The translations under genes were made by a program, and so were the position numbers. From NCBI RefSeq assembly GCF_016801865.2, contig NC_068939.1, positions 90,602,879 to 90,666,878 of the forward strand: a stretch of 64,000 nt of DNA, given 5' to 3'. This document shows positions 37,009-48,400 of the stretch, one piece after another. A model generated the notes under the pieces. It saw nothing but the letters and a program-made list of their open reading frames with translations. It was not told the origin of the DNA and did not search any database. Origin of the DNA: Culex pipiens pallens (Eukaryota; Arthropoda; Insecta; Diptera; Culicidae). Position 1 is the stretch's first letter. The number at the start of each line of letters is the position of its first letter.

Positions 37009-37327
37009 CTTATACAGCTTTTTCTCACGAAAACAGCATGGAAAAAAACAAAAGTGCTCGGATCGGGCTCAAATTTTTTCTGGGAGTTCCCTGGCCGAAA
37101 TAACTAGACCCGTATTTTTTTGTTTGGCCACTAGGGTAACCTACGGCGTGTTAGGGTGGTCTGAAAAATGGCCATTTTCATCGATTTTCGCAAAAACCAC
37201 TTTTTTCGAAAAATCATAACTCCTCGCCATTTCAACCGATTTCAATTGTCTTATAAGCAAATGAATGCCCGATCCGAGCACTTTTGTTTTTTTCCATGCT
37301 GTTTTCGTGGGGAATTGCTGTATACAT
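37009..37327. mobile_element. Short foldback/MITE with 60-bp inverted ends
   Basis: GAAAACAGCATGG followed by AAAGTGCTCGGATCGGGC near 37028 is matched by its complement at 37268-37310. The ends read TATACAGC and GCTGTATA. The total is about 320 bp. It sits between the octamer array and the large element starting at 37336, forming a stack of three repeats without unique DNA between them. Confidence 0.65.
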
Positions 37328-37878
37328 ATATATTAGGGTGGGTACGGATTTTGAAAAGTCCTCAGATCAAGTTCTGGTGTGGTTCCCCTTGTAGGGCATA
37401 CCCATAGAGACTCTCACCCCAAATTTCAGCTCATTTGGTTGAAAACTGGCTTGTCTCAAGCGAGTTCAAGTTTACAAGGGAATTTACTATGGGAAATTTT
37501 GAATTTTCGTTCATTCGCTCCTACAGGCCTGGGGAAAACATGTAGAAACTTCTAGGATGGCCAGAAATGAGCGGAATCGTCTGGAGAACAACTTTCCCTA
37601 AGAGACCAGGTCGATTCGTTCAACCCCCATCGAGCTCAACGGCAATACATCTGGGGTTTTCGGAACCAACGGTTTTCCCCAGAATAGCAACAAATTTTCC
37701 TTAGCATGCTATGAATGCTTGATGAACACCGCGACGCCACATGTCAAACAGCTACCACGTGGACTAGCATCGCCTATAAAAAAATACTTTTTATTACTTT
37801 TTGAACTATAGAATTATCATTTATGGTGATCCTCATACTATTTCGCTGTATTCTAAACCTCCAAATAAGAAAAAAAAA

Positions 37879-39786
37879 CCTTACTTAATCCACCTTCAGG
37901 TGGTTGGTGCCTTCCTCACTGACAAATAGTATATTAGGTTGTTTTTACCAAATTGTTTTTTACCAGAACAGCAATTTTTAATTCATTTTTTAACAACATT
38001 CCAATGTTTGTGGCAACTTCAACAGTTTTACAAAAAAAAGATGTTTTAAAAGTAAAAATCAGTTTTCAGTTTTTTTAAATATATTTTTTCATCAGAAAGA
38101 ACTTTCTTTAACTTTCAGAAGTGTTATACCACACAATCACTTCTCTAGGTTCAAGAAACTTTTGAGTCGCCATGCTAAAGTGCCACCGAACGTTCAGCAT
38201 CGATTGCATCTGCTCATTGAAACGAACGTCGTCTCCCCAACTTCCGGTTAATGGAACGCTGGAAGTGCACTAGCGTTACAGCCCGCAAGACAGACTCGAG
38301 TTTCAGCATCACCCAGCGTGACCTAATCATGCCTGCTCGAAGTGGTAGATCTGGAAAATATTAAATTGATTCCAGAATTTCTTCCACAAAGCTATTTTTA
38401 AACTTACGCAATGTAGAGTACGGTCAATTTAGCAGGGTTTGCTAACCGTAGAAATTGGTAATAGAGTTGAAAATACTTCGCGGTTGTCCAGAGGGTTCTC
38501 GGCACTACCGATCAAAACGATCCGTTGAGAAGTGGTTCGAAGTGCTCGACATGAACCGTTTTCGGAATGTGAGCCTTCCCAAGCTAAGTATTGACACGGC
38601 AAAGTGCCCTTCACGGACACCAGCTTGAGGGCCTCATTCTGCATCTGTAAAGTAAATCAGAATAGGGTTGAAGCTCTCGTTTCCTGTATCAAAATCATCG
38701 CCAAAACCTTACCTTATAAGTCACTGGTTCCCGCTGTTCCGTCGTTGACAATATATATGCTCTCCTAACTTTCTGGTCGGTTCACCAGTGACCAAAAGCA
38801 GACCCGACCGTAAACGAACTTTTCACAAAATTAAATAAACGGTACAGTAAAAACGTAAACAACAACATTGATGCGAAGAGCAGTACGTTTGACATTCGAT
38901 AAGCTCTCGAACAGTAATGCCAGTTCTAGAGGAAAAAGATAAATACAGACATTTCTTATAGGACAAATTTAAATATCTTGAGTTTTTTTTGATTAGGTCC
39001 TATAAACATATGAAAGACAATAGTTTATTGGTCCTTTTCAAAAAAAACTCTGGATATAAAGAACTGCAACACAGATTTAATATGGCTAATTTTAATCATT
39101 TATCAATGTAGGCAAATATTTTAGATGAAATTATTTGTTTAATGGCCGACTTTGCATTTGAACGATTACAAAAATGTATTTGGATGCCGAAACTGAAAAG
39201 ATACAGACTAACTGCAGACTTTCCCACAAGGTAAATACAGAGTTCTTATGAAGCAAAAGAGGCAACGCTTTTCTTGCACGGTGACCATTCACGAAAAGCG
39301 ACATAGAACTAAAAGGTTATGTAATTATTTTTTAAACGATAATAACTTTAGTTAGGATTGCCGGATCATCAAAATTCTTGCGCCATTCGAAAGGAATTTT
39401 GAAACGCTTTCTTTTGATATATAACATCACAGATTTTCTTTCAAAAACCACCCTTTTTTGTACGATTTGAAATTTGTATGAAACCGTTTTTTTAGTATAA
39501 CTTTTGAAGTACTTATCTAATTTGTATAGTTTTCAATAGCAACGTATGCGACGTCAAGACGGATCGATTAAAACCATTCCGGCCAAAATCGGTTGAGCCT
39601 GTGACAAGATATTCCAGTGACATTGATTTGGTACACATGTCTACATACAGCCAAACACACAGACATTTGCTCAGCTCGTGATTCTGAGCCGATATGTACA
39701 AATGAAGGTAGGTCTAGGAGGTCTAATTAAAAAGTTAATTTTTCGAGTGATTTTATAGCCTTTCCTCAGTAAGGTGAGGAAGGCAA
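37879..39786 (-). mobile_element. Dispersed repeat (GAGGAAGGC family), copy with extra cargo
   Basis: The left border CTTAATCCACCTTCAGGTGG...GTGCCTTCCTCAC and right border TTTATAGCCTTTCCTCAGTA...GAGGAAGGCA match, in opposite orientation, the two ends of the 0.8-kb repeat at 62297-63090. This copy is longer by about 1.1 kb, and the extra sequence includes the gene-like segment. The cargo therefore probably entered this family member. Confidence 0.55.
38350..38895 (-). pseudogene. Captured, broken gene fragment with exon-intron structure
   Basis: On the minus strand, ATG at 38895 opens a frame whose first 28 residues form a signal or membrane anchor (VLLFASMLLFTFLLYRLF). One in-frame TGA follows at about codon 38. 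The frame then stays open to a strong donor (AAG|GTAAGG, intron 38712-38645, 68 bp, acceptor TTTACTTTACAG). Exon 2 continues in phase 0 (MQNEALKLVSVKGTLPCQYL) to a stop near 38432. An alternative frame downstream stays open to a second intron (38407-38351, 57 bp, GTAAGT to TATTTTCCAG), implying a frameshift. I do not recognise the family. It resembles host genomic DNA, not a cDNA, carried inside a transposon. Confidence 0.5.
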
Positions 39787-40249
39787 AAACTGTTTGGGTG
39801 CAAATTGTACAATCACGTGGTAGCTGTTTGACATGTGGCGTCGCGGTGTTCATCAAGCATTCATAGCATGCTAAGGAAAATTTGTTGCTATTCTGGGGAA
39901 AACCGTTGGTTCCGAAAACCCCAGATGTATTGCCGTTGAGCTCGATGGGGGTTGAACGAATCGACCTGGTCTCTTAGGGAAAGTTGTTCTCCAGACGATT
40001 CCGCTCATTTCTGGCCATCCTAGAAGTTTCTACATGTTTTCCCCAGGCCTGTAGGAGCGAATGAACGAAAATTCAAAATTTCCCATAGTAAATCCCATGT
40101 AAACTTGAACTCGCTTGAGACAAGCCAGTTTTCAACCAAATGAGCTGAAATTTGGGGTGAGAGTCTCTATGGGTATGCCCTACAAGGGGAACCACACCAG
40201 AACTTGATCTGAGGACTTTTCAAAATCCGTACCCACCCTAATATATATA

Positions 40250-41905
40250 TTGTCTTTCATAGCTCATAGGTCCTATTCAAAAAAAACTCTAGACTTGCAA
40301 GAGCGTTATTCTTTTTGCAGGTCTAATTTTGAAATCAATTATTTAGCAAATCTACGAAGTAACAGTAGAAAGCAGTCAGTAATACAAAATTAAACAATCC
40401 CTCTTCCAAATGACAACATTTTCCAGCCCCAAATCTCTGTAGCCTATCGACAATGTGTCGTCGTCATACGCCTGTACATCACTGCCAGATTTGCTGCTGC
40501 TGGTGCGTGGGACATAAACCTCACGGTCCGTCCCCAACAGCAGGCAGTCCTGGAGTAGACGGAAAACATTTTAAATATTCACGCTGGCATTTGCGTATCG
40601 CGTATCATCATCGTTTTAATGTTTGTTGCGTGCCAAATCCGCACTGGTGGGTGGTTAGGGGGGACAGGGTGTTTCCTCGAAGGAGAGCCACTTTAAAAGT
40701 GTATGAATTTCCCAAATGAAGCAACCAACAGCCGTCGTTGTCCTTTTCGATGGCCGCCGGCTGACCCACTCGGGGTGGCATGCAAACAATTCTATTCTGG
40801 CCTCTCGAGAGGCCCAACGAGACATAAATCCTTGAGAGGGACTTCGCTTTTTTGGGGAAATGGGGGGTGGGTCCCTCTTGAAATTCCCACCCTGAAGCCA
40901 AACTGGGGCCAAGTTAGCAAGACATGCTGTCTGTTGGGTTCAGTTGACACTGTTTAAAAAAAAAAGAAATGTTTTAAACAAATTTTATGAGATAAATATT
41001 TTTTTGGCATGTTGATCTTCTCTTTACTGTGACAAAGTACTTCATCAGTCGCTGGAACCAACATGACGCCACCAGCAGCAGCAGAGCAGAGTTCCGTCCC
41101 TTGTAAACCGTTAAAAACTAGAAACAACCCAGCGCGCTTTGGGATAAGCTTGCTTCATAGAGTGGATGATAATCAAATTACTCCCCGCAGCGCGCGCAAT
41201 CGGGGTCACAACCAACATTCATGTCACAGGCCATAGAGTTCTTATTATGAATTTGGAATTGAGCCGGAGTTTGTATTCTTTGGCAAAAGAACGAACAACT
41301 AGCGCCAAATTGATTCAATGCATGACAAAATTGCTGCAAATTAATCACAAAGAAGCTTTTTCAGATAAAAAAAAAGTTCAAACAGCGTCTCAAAACTGAA
41401 TCGTCAACCCTAAATTATGCTTATTTTGTTCAATTTCAAAACTGGAGCATAACCTACAATTTATTCCCCTACTCCCGTTTCGACCGAACGTGCTTCCCAA
41501 TTCTGATGAGCCGCCTTGCGCCTTCCGTTGATCGTCCTTCCAAAACTTTCAACCTTACGACCATAGTCAGGTCACCTGACTTTAAACGAGATATATCAAA
41601 TGATGGCCCTTTAATCTCGTTTGTGAGGTGGTTCCGTGCTCATCCAAAGTGACGTGGTTTGTGGACACTTTCCGCCAAGAGTTACGCCACTGACGAGCAG
41701 AACTGTGAACTTAAGGGTAAAAAAAAACGTCCGTTTGGACGTGCCTGTGGTTCATCCAATTGTGAGTTTTTGGGGGCAAGAGTTGTTTAGAAGTTCGAAT
41801 GCATTTAAGAGAAATGGAATTGATCAAGTTTTACAAAAATGGGAGCAATATTTAGATTTCTTGGAAATCCTGGAATCCTGGATTTATTGAACTATTTCAA
41901 TCCTC
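40250..41905. other. Intron 2 DNA without a supported gene
   Basis: Unique DNA with GC-richer patches at 40440-40930 and 41040-41240, including a GCAGCAGCAG tract near 41076. Overlapping frames on both strands (up to 97 codons) have no domains. The first 60 bases resemble an inverted copy of 38985-39060 (TCCTATTCAAAAAAAACTC). Confidence 0.4.
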
Positions 41906-43294
41906 ATTGTTGAGCAATTCTCTGAGATTTCGGTCATTCGATTTTTTTTTTTTTTAATCTGACTGGAACTTTTTTGGTGCCTTCGGTATGCCCAAAGAAG
42001 CCATTTTGCATCATTAGTTTGTCCATATGATTTTTCATAGAAATTTGGTAGCTGCCCATACAAAAATGACACATTAAAATTAAAAAAATCTTTATCATTT
42101 GAAGAAATTTTTGATCGATTTGGTGTCTTCGGCAAAGTTATAGGTATCTAAGGACTACACTGAAAAAAACAAATTATACACGGTAAAAAATGGTGATTTT
42201 TAATTCAACTTTTTGTCACAAGAACTTGATTTGCAAAAAAAAACACTAGTTTTTTTTTATTTATTAATATGTTTGAGCGGACTTGATGCCAACTGTTCAG
42301 AAATTTCCATAATGGGCAAAAAATCTTTGACCGAGTTATGAAATTCAAATCAATACTGATTTAAAAAAATATCGAAACATTGGTCGCAGAAATTGTTCAA
42401 CTTCATTTTTCGATGTAAAATCGAATTTTCAATCAAAAAGTACCTAAGTGAAATTTTGATAAAGTGTACCGTTTAAAAGTTATAGCCATTTATAGGTAAC
42501 TTTATTGAAAATAGTCGCAGTTATTCGTTTTTCGAAATTAGTGCCATTTTGCTCACTCCTAAAACAATATTTTTGAAAAGCTGAGAAAATTCTCTATATT
42601 TTTCTTTTTTTAACGACGACCCTTAGTTGCTGAGATTTTGCCATGCAAAAGTTAAAAGCAGGAAAATTTATGTTTTCTTAGTCTAACCCAAGCAACCCAC
42701 CATTTTCTAATGTCGATACCTATCTCAGCAACTAATGGTCCAATTTTCAAAGTTAGAATATGGGTCATTCCAGGTCAACTGAGTACACTTTTGGACTCGA
42801 CCTTCACCGATTTGGACCTGTCCTATAAATTCAAATCCGAAATAAGTTTCTCACATATAAAAACTGAACTATACGGGATTCATCCCTTTTTGTTGAACAG
42901 TACACCATGAACTTCCGAGTGCTGCGCAAAATCAAACTTTTTTAAGTAAAATCGCTGTATCTCGCCAAAAGTTCATTTTAGTTTAAGGTCTACATTGATC
43001 ATCATGTAAAATTGTCCGGGGAACACGATGGTGATACAATAAAACAAATAAAAATATAAGGAATTGGTCAAAACTAAATTTTAGTATGAATACAAAGAGA
43101 CGAGTTGTTCCTTTTAATTCCGCTATATTTTTTAATATCTTGACAGATACGTATTTCGTCTACTACTTGCAGACTTCATCAGTGTTCTGTTCTCGACGAA
43201 TTTTATTACTTAAAACGTTAAAATATAATATAAGTGGGCATTTAAGGGTTAAAATTTTATTTTTATTGAATTCCTTGGACAACCCGAACAGACG

Positions 43295-43510
43295 AAAAAC
43301 GAAACTATTGGCACTACGCCCCCCGGGGCATGGCCTTCCTCTAACGTGGGATTTCTGCTCCAGCGCCTCTGACGAGACAGGAGAAACCGGGACCGACGTT
43401 TTACTTCACCATCCGATAGAAGCTCAGTGGATAAGGCGGGAATCGAACCCGCGTCTCATAGCATCATCGGGATCGGCAGCCGAAGCCGCTACCCCTGCGC
43501 CACGAGACCC
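43295..43510 (-). mobile_element. tRNA-derived SINE, 216 bp, with perfect 16-bp target duplication
   Basis: Read on the minus strand it begins GGGTCTCGTGGCGCAGGGGT, with an A-box-like TGGCGCAGGGG. A perfect B box, GGTTCGATTCC, follows about 50 bases on. A tRNA-unrelated body (TATCGGATGGTGAAGTAAAA, GGCCATGCCCCGGGGGGCG) ends in a T-rich tail, TTTCGTTTTT. The 16-bp sequence ACAACCCGAACAGACG flanks it on both sides (43279-43294, 43511-43526) without mismatch. This marks a recent retrotransposition, presumably by a LINE in trans. Transcription would be by Pol III. Confidence 0.88.
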
Positions 43511-43512
43511 AC

Positions 43513-43980
43513 AACCCGAACAGACGGTAATAACTAAATTCTTGCCATTTCTAATCTAATCTAATCTAATCTAGTCTAATCGAACACAAGCGCAGCCAGT
43601 CCGAAGAAAGCATCCGGGAAGAACTTATGGTTAGATTACGTGCATAAGAGTTGAATAACAGTTTATGTTATCATAACAAAATTTGTTATTGGTCTGATAT
43701 TGGTTGAAAGCCAAAACAACTTTGGAATAACATTTTTTGTTATGGAAGGATACCACCACCTGTTATTGGGATGATCGGATTAGTTGTTAAAATAACAAAA
43801 AATAATAACAAAGATTTGTTCGAAGAATAACTTTAAATGTAATCAGTCTGTTATTACAATAACAATCAAATAACAAAAAAATCATAACGGCGAATAACAA
43901 AACTTGTTATAAATAACATAAAATGTTATTGGCCTAGTATTTTCCAATATCAAAAAATGTTATTCCCGCGTTATTTCCGT
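43513..43980. mobile_element. MITE rich in TGTTAT/ATAACA motifs
   Basis: The ends CCCGAACAGACGGTAATAAC and the inverted CCCGAGCAGACGGAAATAAC define an element of about 470 bp. It has at least ten TGTTATT or AATAACA motifs, so it can fold extensively. A (CTAAT)n tract lies near 43551-43585. The SINE at 43295-43510 inserted exactly across its left terminus: the SINE target duplication contains the first 13 bases of the MITE. Confidence 0.7.
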
Positions 43981-44435
43981 CTGCTCGGGAATTATCTATG
44001 AAATGCAACCTGTAGAAAGTCTTTTGCTTATTTAGTTGCAAATTTATGATTAAAAGAAAAAACAGTTTTTTAGAAAATCGTCAAAAAAGAGGGCGGTGTC
44101 AAAAATAGAGAGTGGTCCAATCAGCACCAAACTTGGGATTTCTGTTAACTATCGATAGATGAATGTCCCCTTCATGTTTGGTCCAAATCGGTGGAGGTCG
44201 AGTCCAAAAGTGTTCTCAGTTGACCTGGAATAACCCATATAGCTTAATCATTCGGGAAATTTTCCGATCTTTTCGAAAACAATATTTTTTTTTTGAATCA
44301 AGACTATATGGACAAACTAATGATGCAAGATGGCTTCTTCGGGCATACCAAAGGCACCAAAAAAGTTTCAGCCGTATTAAAAAATACAAAAAATTAAAAA
44401 AAAACCCGGTTCAGTAGAGAATTGCTCTGTTGCGA

Positions 44436-47272
44436 AGGATCTCTAATGTTCTTATATATTGTCAATTAATGGACAATTAAAAAAACTAACCTAATTCATC
44501 TATGTGTTAAGTGCTTTCCTCTTTCTCAATCCGAAAAGATCACAAAAAAGATTTTGAAATATTTTCATCACAATTATTGACTAAATTCCTGTCGAATGCA
44601 ATCAGAAGCGACCTGATTTGTTGAAACATTTCTGATAAATAGGTTGTGGAAGTTGGGGTCTCAAACAGGTAGGAGCAAGTTTCCGGTTACCAAATCAGGT
44701 TAGTTTCGTAAAGAACTTTCATTTGACATCAAGAGAACGAGATTTAATACTAAACTGGATTTTTGACGATGTTTTAAATCTTGTGCTCAAATAGGAACCC
44801 AATACCTTATTTGTGACTCTCATTTTTATCATTACATTATTAAGTTAATTAAATGAGCTTAAACGTACCAAAAATAATTATTAACTACAAACAAAAATCC
44901 TCTTTATTTCCTCTCCTTAGCCCACAGATAACTTAACCATAATTCTTTGACAATACCATGGTGATTCCAAATGTGCTGTGTCTAATTTATTTGACAAGCG
45001 GCTAGAACCATTTCGAGGTTTGCGAGGGGCGTGGAGGCTGGTTTGTCTGTGATATTTATGGACACTGACAGCGAACACGATTCAGTCGGGCATGAAAAGG
45101 ACTTCCTTCCATGAATATCACCGCGCCGTCGTCGTCGTCGTTACACAATGCGGGAGAAGTTTATTGATGCTACTTTGGGTGACAAGAACAATCGTACTAG
45201 TACTAGTTAACCTGCGAGGTCATTTAGCAACTTACTAGGAATATTTGAAAATTAATGTATGAGCTCATGCTTTGCTTTGGAAGCTAGCTGCATGTTGTGA
45301 TCCAAAACCTAATTCTAAAGGATTTGCTAAATTCATTTCCAATTTCCACGGTTATCTAATATTAAACTCTATCCCCCACTTGATACGAGATTGACCTAGA
45401 TCTTCATTATCGAACATCCATTAATATTCCTGTTTTCATTCGATCCGTCATTTTGAACATCCTCCTCCACCCTGCTATCCATCTGGTCCCAATGTTCGTC
45501 ACTGTACCCAAAAACCAACCGACGATGAATGGCTAAAAATCAAAATAAATCGCCCGATCCATAAATATGTACACATCAATCAACCTGTTGTTATCCTATG
45601 CCCGTGTGCTTTTCCAATAAAGAAAAAACTGGAAGTGGGGAAGCTTTCATGTTTTTGGCCCCAAAATGATGACGGCATTGACGATTAGCATTTCTCGTCA
45701 GTTTGGTTGCATCCTCTCTGATTGCTGACGTCATTGATATTTGAAAATGTTTTTTTAAACATTATTGCGCCTTTCAGCAATTTCTAGAGTTTTGTGTCAA
45801 TCGTGCATGGCCTAGATTTTTTCATCACACTGATTAGCAGGCCTGAGAACTGTCAACTTTGCGCACTTTGCACCTTGCTAGAGTGCTACGGGAAAATTTT
45901 GATCACAGTGACTTTTGTTCACACTCACGGTGGAGAATTTTTTAACTGTTAGGTAAACAGCGCATTTTGTTTAGCTCTGATTGATGCACCAGGAACCTGC
46001 TACAAAAAAGACATTCGCGACAAATCGGAGTTGGAGCTTCTAATCGAATTTTGAGTGTTTTAACCGATCTTGTTGATGTTGGTTTTGTTTTCCCAGATAA
46101 GAAGTGAAAGTTCAACAAAATGTTAAAGCATTATGTTTTCAGGTGCCAATTGGGATATGGCAAAACCTCGATTATTTTTACTCATTTGGCAACTCTAAAA
46201 GCCTTGCCCAGATTTACATTGATAGGGCACAAAAAGTGGGCACTAAATGCAATTCTTGATTTGAAAGAAGCCAGGGGCGTTGACCTGCAGTTCTTGATGA
46301 TCAAATAAGGTGGGAGAATGCACCAAATCCTAATTCTGTTGATTATTTGAAGGAAATATGCTGGGACATCTCCTGTGATCAAAATTTGATTTTACGTAAC
46401 TTTTCCCATACAATCTGCATACGCTCCGGAATCGGTCCCAGAGAGGCCAAAGTGGCAATTTTGCAGCATATGTATAAACCTTCCTTGGACTTATACGAAC
46501 TCAACGCAACAAAGAGCACCTCGATCCGAGGTTCCGTGTTGAATTGATTCGCGTTCGAACAAAACCGTCGAAATTTTTTATATATATATATATATAGATA
46601 CTATATTCCGATGACTTCTCCAAAAAGACAACATCATGGCATCTGGACATGGCTTGGTTCTTTTTTATAACGACTACGAACGTGATAGTTCCCGACAATA
46701 GTTTACAAAAGGCAGCTCCACATGATTTTTTCCACTTTTTTACGAATGTCGAACCTTCAGGACCTCAATTTCACGATTTTCTCTGAGAGTTTCAAATACT
46801 AAAAAGTAAATTATTATTGAATTATGGAAACAATTATAGATTGCGGTCAAACTACCTTAACAGATTCCATCAGGGCCAGAATCAATCAGCCGTAAACACT
46901 CACATTCGGATTTGAAAAATAAAACTGATGTCAACATAAACAACTTCCTATGGCAACCAAAATAGCAACGCCACGAGTGTGAGGAAAAACCACTGTGATA
47001 AAAAGATACTGTGATGAAAATAATTGCGCAAGACTCTAGAGAAGTGCAAAATGCGCAATATCATTTCTGGTTTTATTTGCATACACAAAACTAAAACAAT
47101 ATACCAACAAAAACACTGCTACAGAAAAATACAGTCCCAACATCCGGAATTCTCTGCCACAGTTTCAACGCAATCATCGCATCGCTTACGCCAACCATTA
47201 CGCCGGAAATTGCTTCCGAGAAATCTTTTAATTACTTATTTTCTTCTCTCACTTTCCTTTCATTTTTTCCAG
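44436..47272. other. End of intron 2, no gene supported
   Basis: Mostly unique DNA. A GTCGTCGTCGTCG tract near 45130, a TA run at 46579-46596 and AT-rich stretches are the only notable points. Frames up to 149 codons near 47024-47473 arise because they overlap exon 3. The intron ends with a long pyrimidine tract and AG at 47272. Confidence 0.4.
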
Positions 47273-47356
47273 GAACGCTACAAGACCGACATGAGTGTCG
47301 CAATCCAGCTGCTGCAGTGCAAACCGGACAGCTTCGTTTCGCCAAAGCTTTCGTCG
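47273..47356 (+). CDS. TJAP1: TJAP1/BEGAIN-like protein, exon 3 (residues 120-147)
   Basis: This 84-bp phase 0-0 exon lies between a very strong acceptor (pyrimidine-rich CATTTTTTCCAG) and donor TCG|GTAAGT. It encodes ERYKTDMSVAIQLLQC followed by KPDSFVSPKLSS. The first part is the most diagnostic block of the family: TJAP1 has ERYRLDCNLAVQLLKC and BEGAIN a similar YRKDCNLAAQLLQC at the end of the coiled coil. Joining exon 2 to exon 3 recreates the vertebrate order without a gap, which confirms the splice. Confidence 0.95.
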
Positions 47357-47637
47357 GTAAGTTTGTCTCTTTTTTTTGCTCTAGACGGGAAAAATGGAGC
47401 TTTTAAAACATGCAAGACCATGAACCGGCCAAGTGTTGCTGCCACGGAACATCTACATTTGGAAATTCTTTAGAAGAAATGTTATTCGACGGTGCGTGTT
47501 GAATGACAGTTTAATTTTGAATTCCTTTTTTTATTATTTGATCGTTTTGATTATTTGGTAGAAACAAAATGCAAAATGCAAGGATTTTTTTCAAACATTA
47601 AAAAAGGTTAAGAAGAAAACCCCTTATTGTCAAGAAC

Positions 47638-48400
47638 GGATGTTTGACAGTTGCTTTGGAGAATTTGAACGGTTCGCGTCGCGGTAAACAAGCCGGATTT
47701 TCGTTGCCGTTTCCGTCTTTGTTTCCCCCCCCGATTGTGTGTGTATTTCGTCCCGGGTGATTTCGGGATGTTTGACAGTTGCTTTGGAGAATTTGAACGG
47801 TTCGCGTCGCGGTCAACAAGCCGGATTTTCGTTGCCGTTTCCGTCTTTGTTTCCCCCCCCCCCGATTGTGTGTGTATTTCGACCCGGGTGATTTCGGGAT
47901 GTTTGACAGTTGCTTTGGAGAATTTGAACGGTTCGCGTCGCGGTCAGCAAGCCGAATTTTCGTTGCCGTTTCCGTCTTTGTTTCCCCCCCGATTGTGTGT
48001 GTATTTCGACCCGGGTGATTTCGGGATGTTTGACAGTTGCTTTGGAGAATTTGAACGGTTCGCGTCGCGGTAAACAAGCCGGATTTTCGTTGCCGTTTCC
48101 GTCTTTGTTTCCCCCCCGATTGTGTGTGTATTTCGACCCGGGTGATTTCGGGATGTTTGACAGTTGCTTTGGAGAATTTGAACGGTTCGCGTCGCGGTAA
48201 ACAAGCCGGATTTTCGTTGCCGTTTCCGTCTCTGTTTCCCCCCCCCCCCGATTGTGTGTGTATTTCGACCCGGGTGATTTCGGGATGTTTGACAGTTGCT
48301 TTGGAGAATTTGAACGGTTCGCGTCGCGGTCAGCAAGCCGAATTTTCGTTGCCGTTTCCGTCTTTTTTCCCCCCGATTGTGTTTGTTTTTCGGTCCGAGC
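47638..48400 (+). repeat. Six 127-132 bp tandem monomers
   Basis: Each unit contains GTTTGACAGTTGCTTTGGAG, a CpG-rich stretch GGTTCGCGTCGCGG, CGTTGCCGTTTCCGTCT, a C run of variable length and GATTGTGTGTGTATTTCG. The last unit diverges after about 48370. The minus-strand frames of 130-201 codons are artefacts of the periodicity. The array sits at the 5' end of a retro-insertion, where promoter monomers are found in rodent L1 elements. Confidence 0.9.

Larger units (their letters stand above)
37336..40238. mobile_element. 2.9-kb transposon with exact 426-bp inverted arms
   Basis: The arms 37336-37761 and 39813-40238 are inverted and in register along their full length (coordinate sums are equal at both ends). 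They start GGGTGGGTACGGATTTTGAA and are flanked by TA (37334-37335, 40239-40240). Few mismatches are visible, so the insertion is young or the arms are conserved. The 2.05-kb interior carries another repeat whose ends lie at about 37879 and 39786, and inside that a broken gene (38350-38895). No transposase is recognised. Confidence 0.82.
41906..44435. mobile_element. Foldback element, family H, right arm deleted, containing nested insertions
   Basis: The outer left (GAGCAATTCTCTGAGATTTC; GGTGCCTTCGGTATGCCC near 41980) is mirrored on the outer right (GGGCATACCAAAGGCACC near 44340; AGAGAATTGCTC near 44430). A second paired block is TTCCAGGTCAACTGAGTACA near 42770 and its complement near 44215. 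The left arm is about 900 bp. Most of the right arm is missing or replaced. Between the paired blocks sit a MITE (43513-43980) and a SINE. The termini are like those of family A. Confidence 0.65.

Noticed and set aside
36080..37219. 379-codon frame and three 280-codon minus-strand frames
   Set aside because: They are translations of the (TACAAAAA)n array; the periodic KYKNTKIQ and CIFVFLYF peptides follow from an octamer without stops.
47638..48400. CRISPR-like array
   Set aside because: Units are 127-132 bp with no distinct spacers, in a eukaryotic intron; this is a tandem monomer array.
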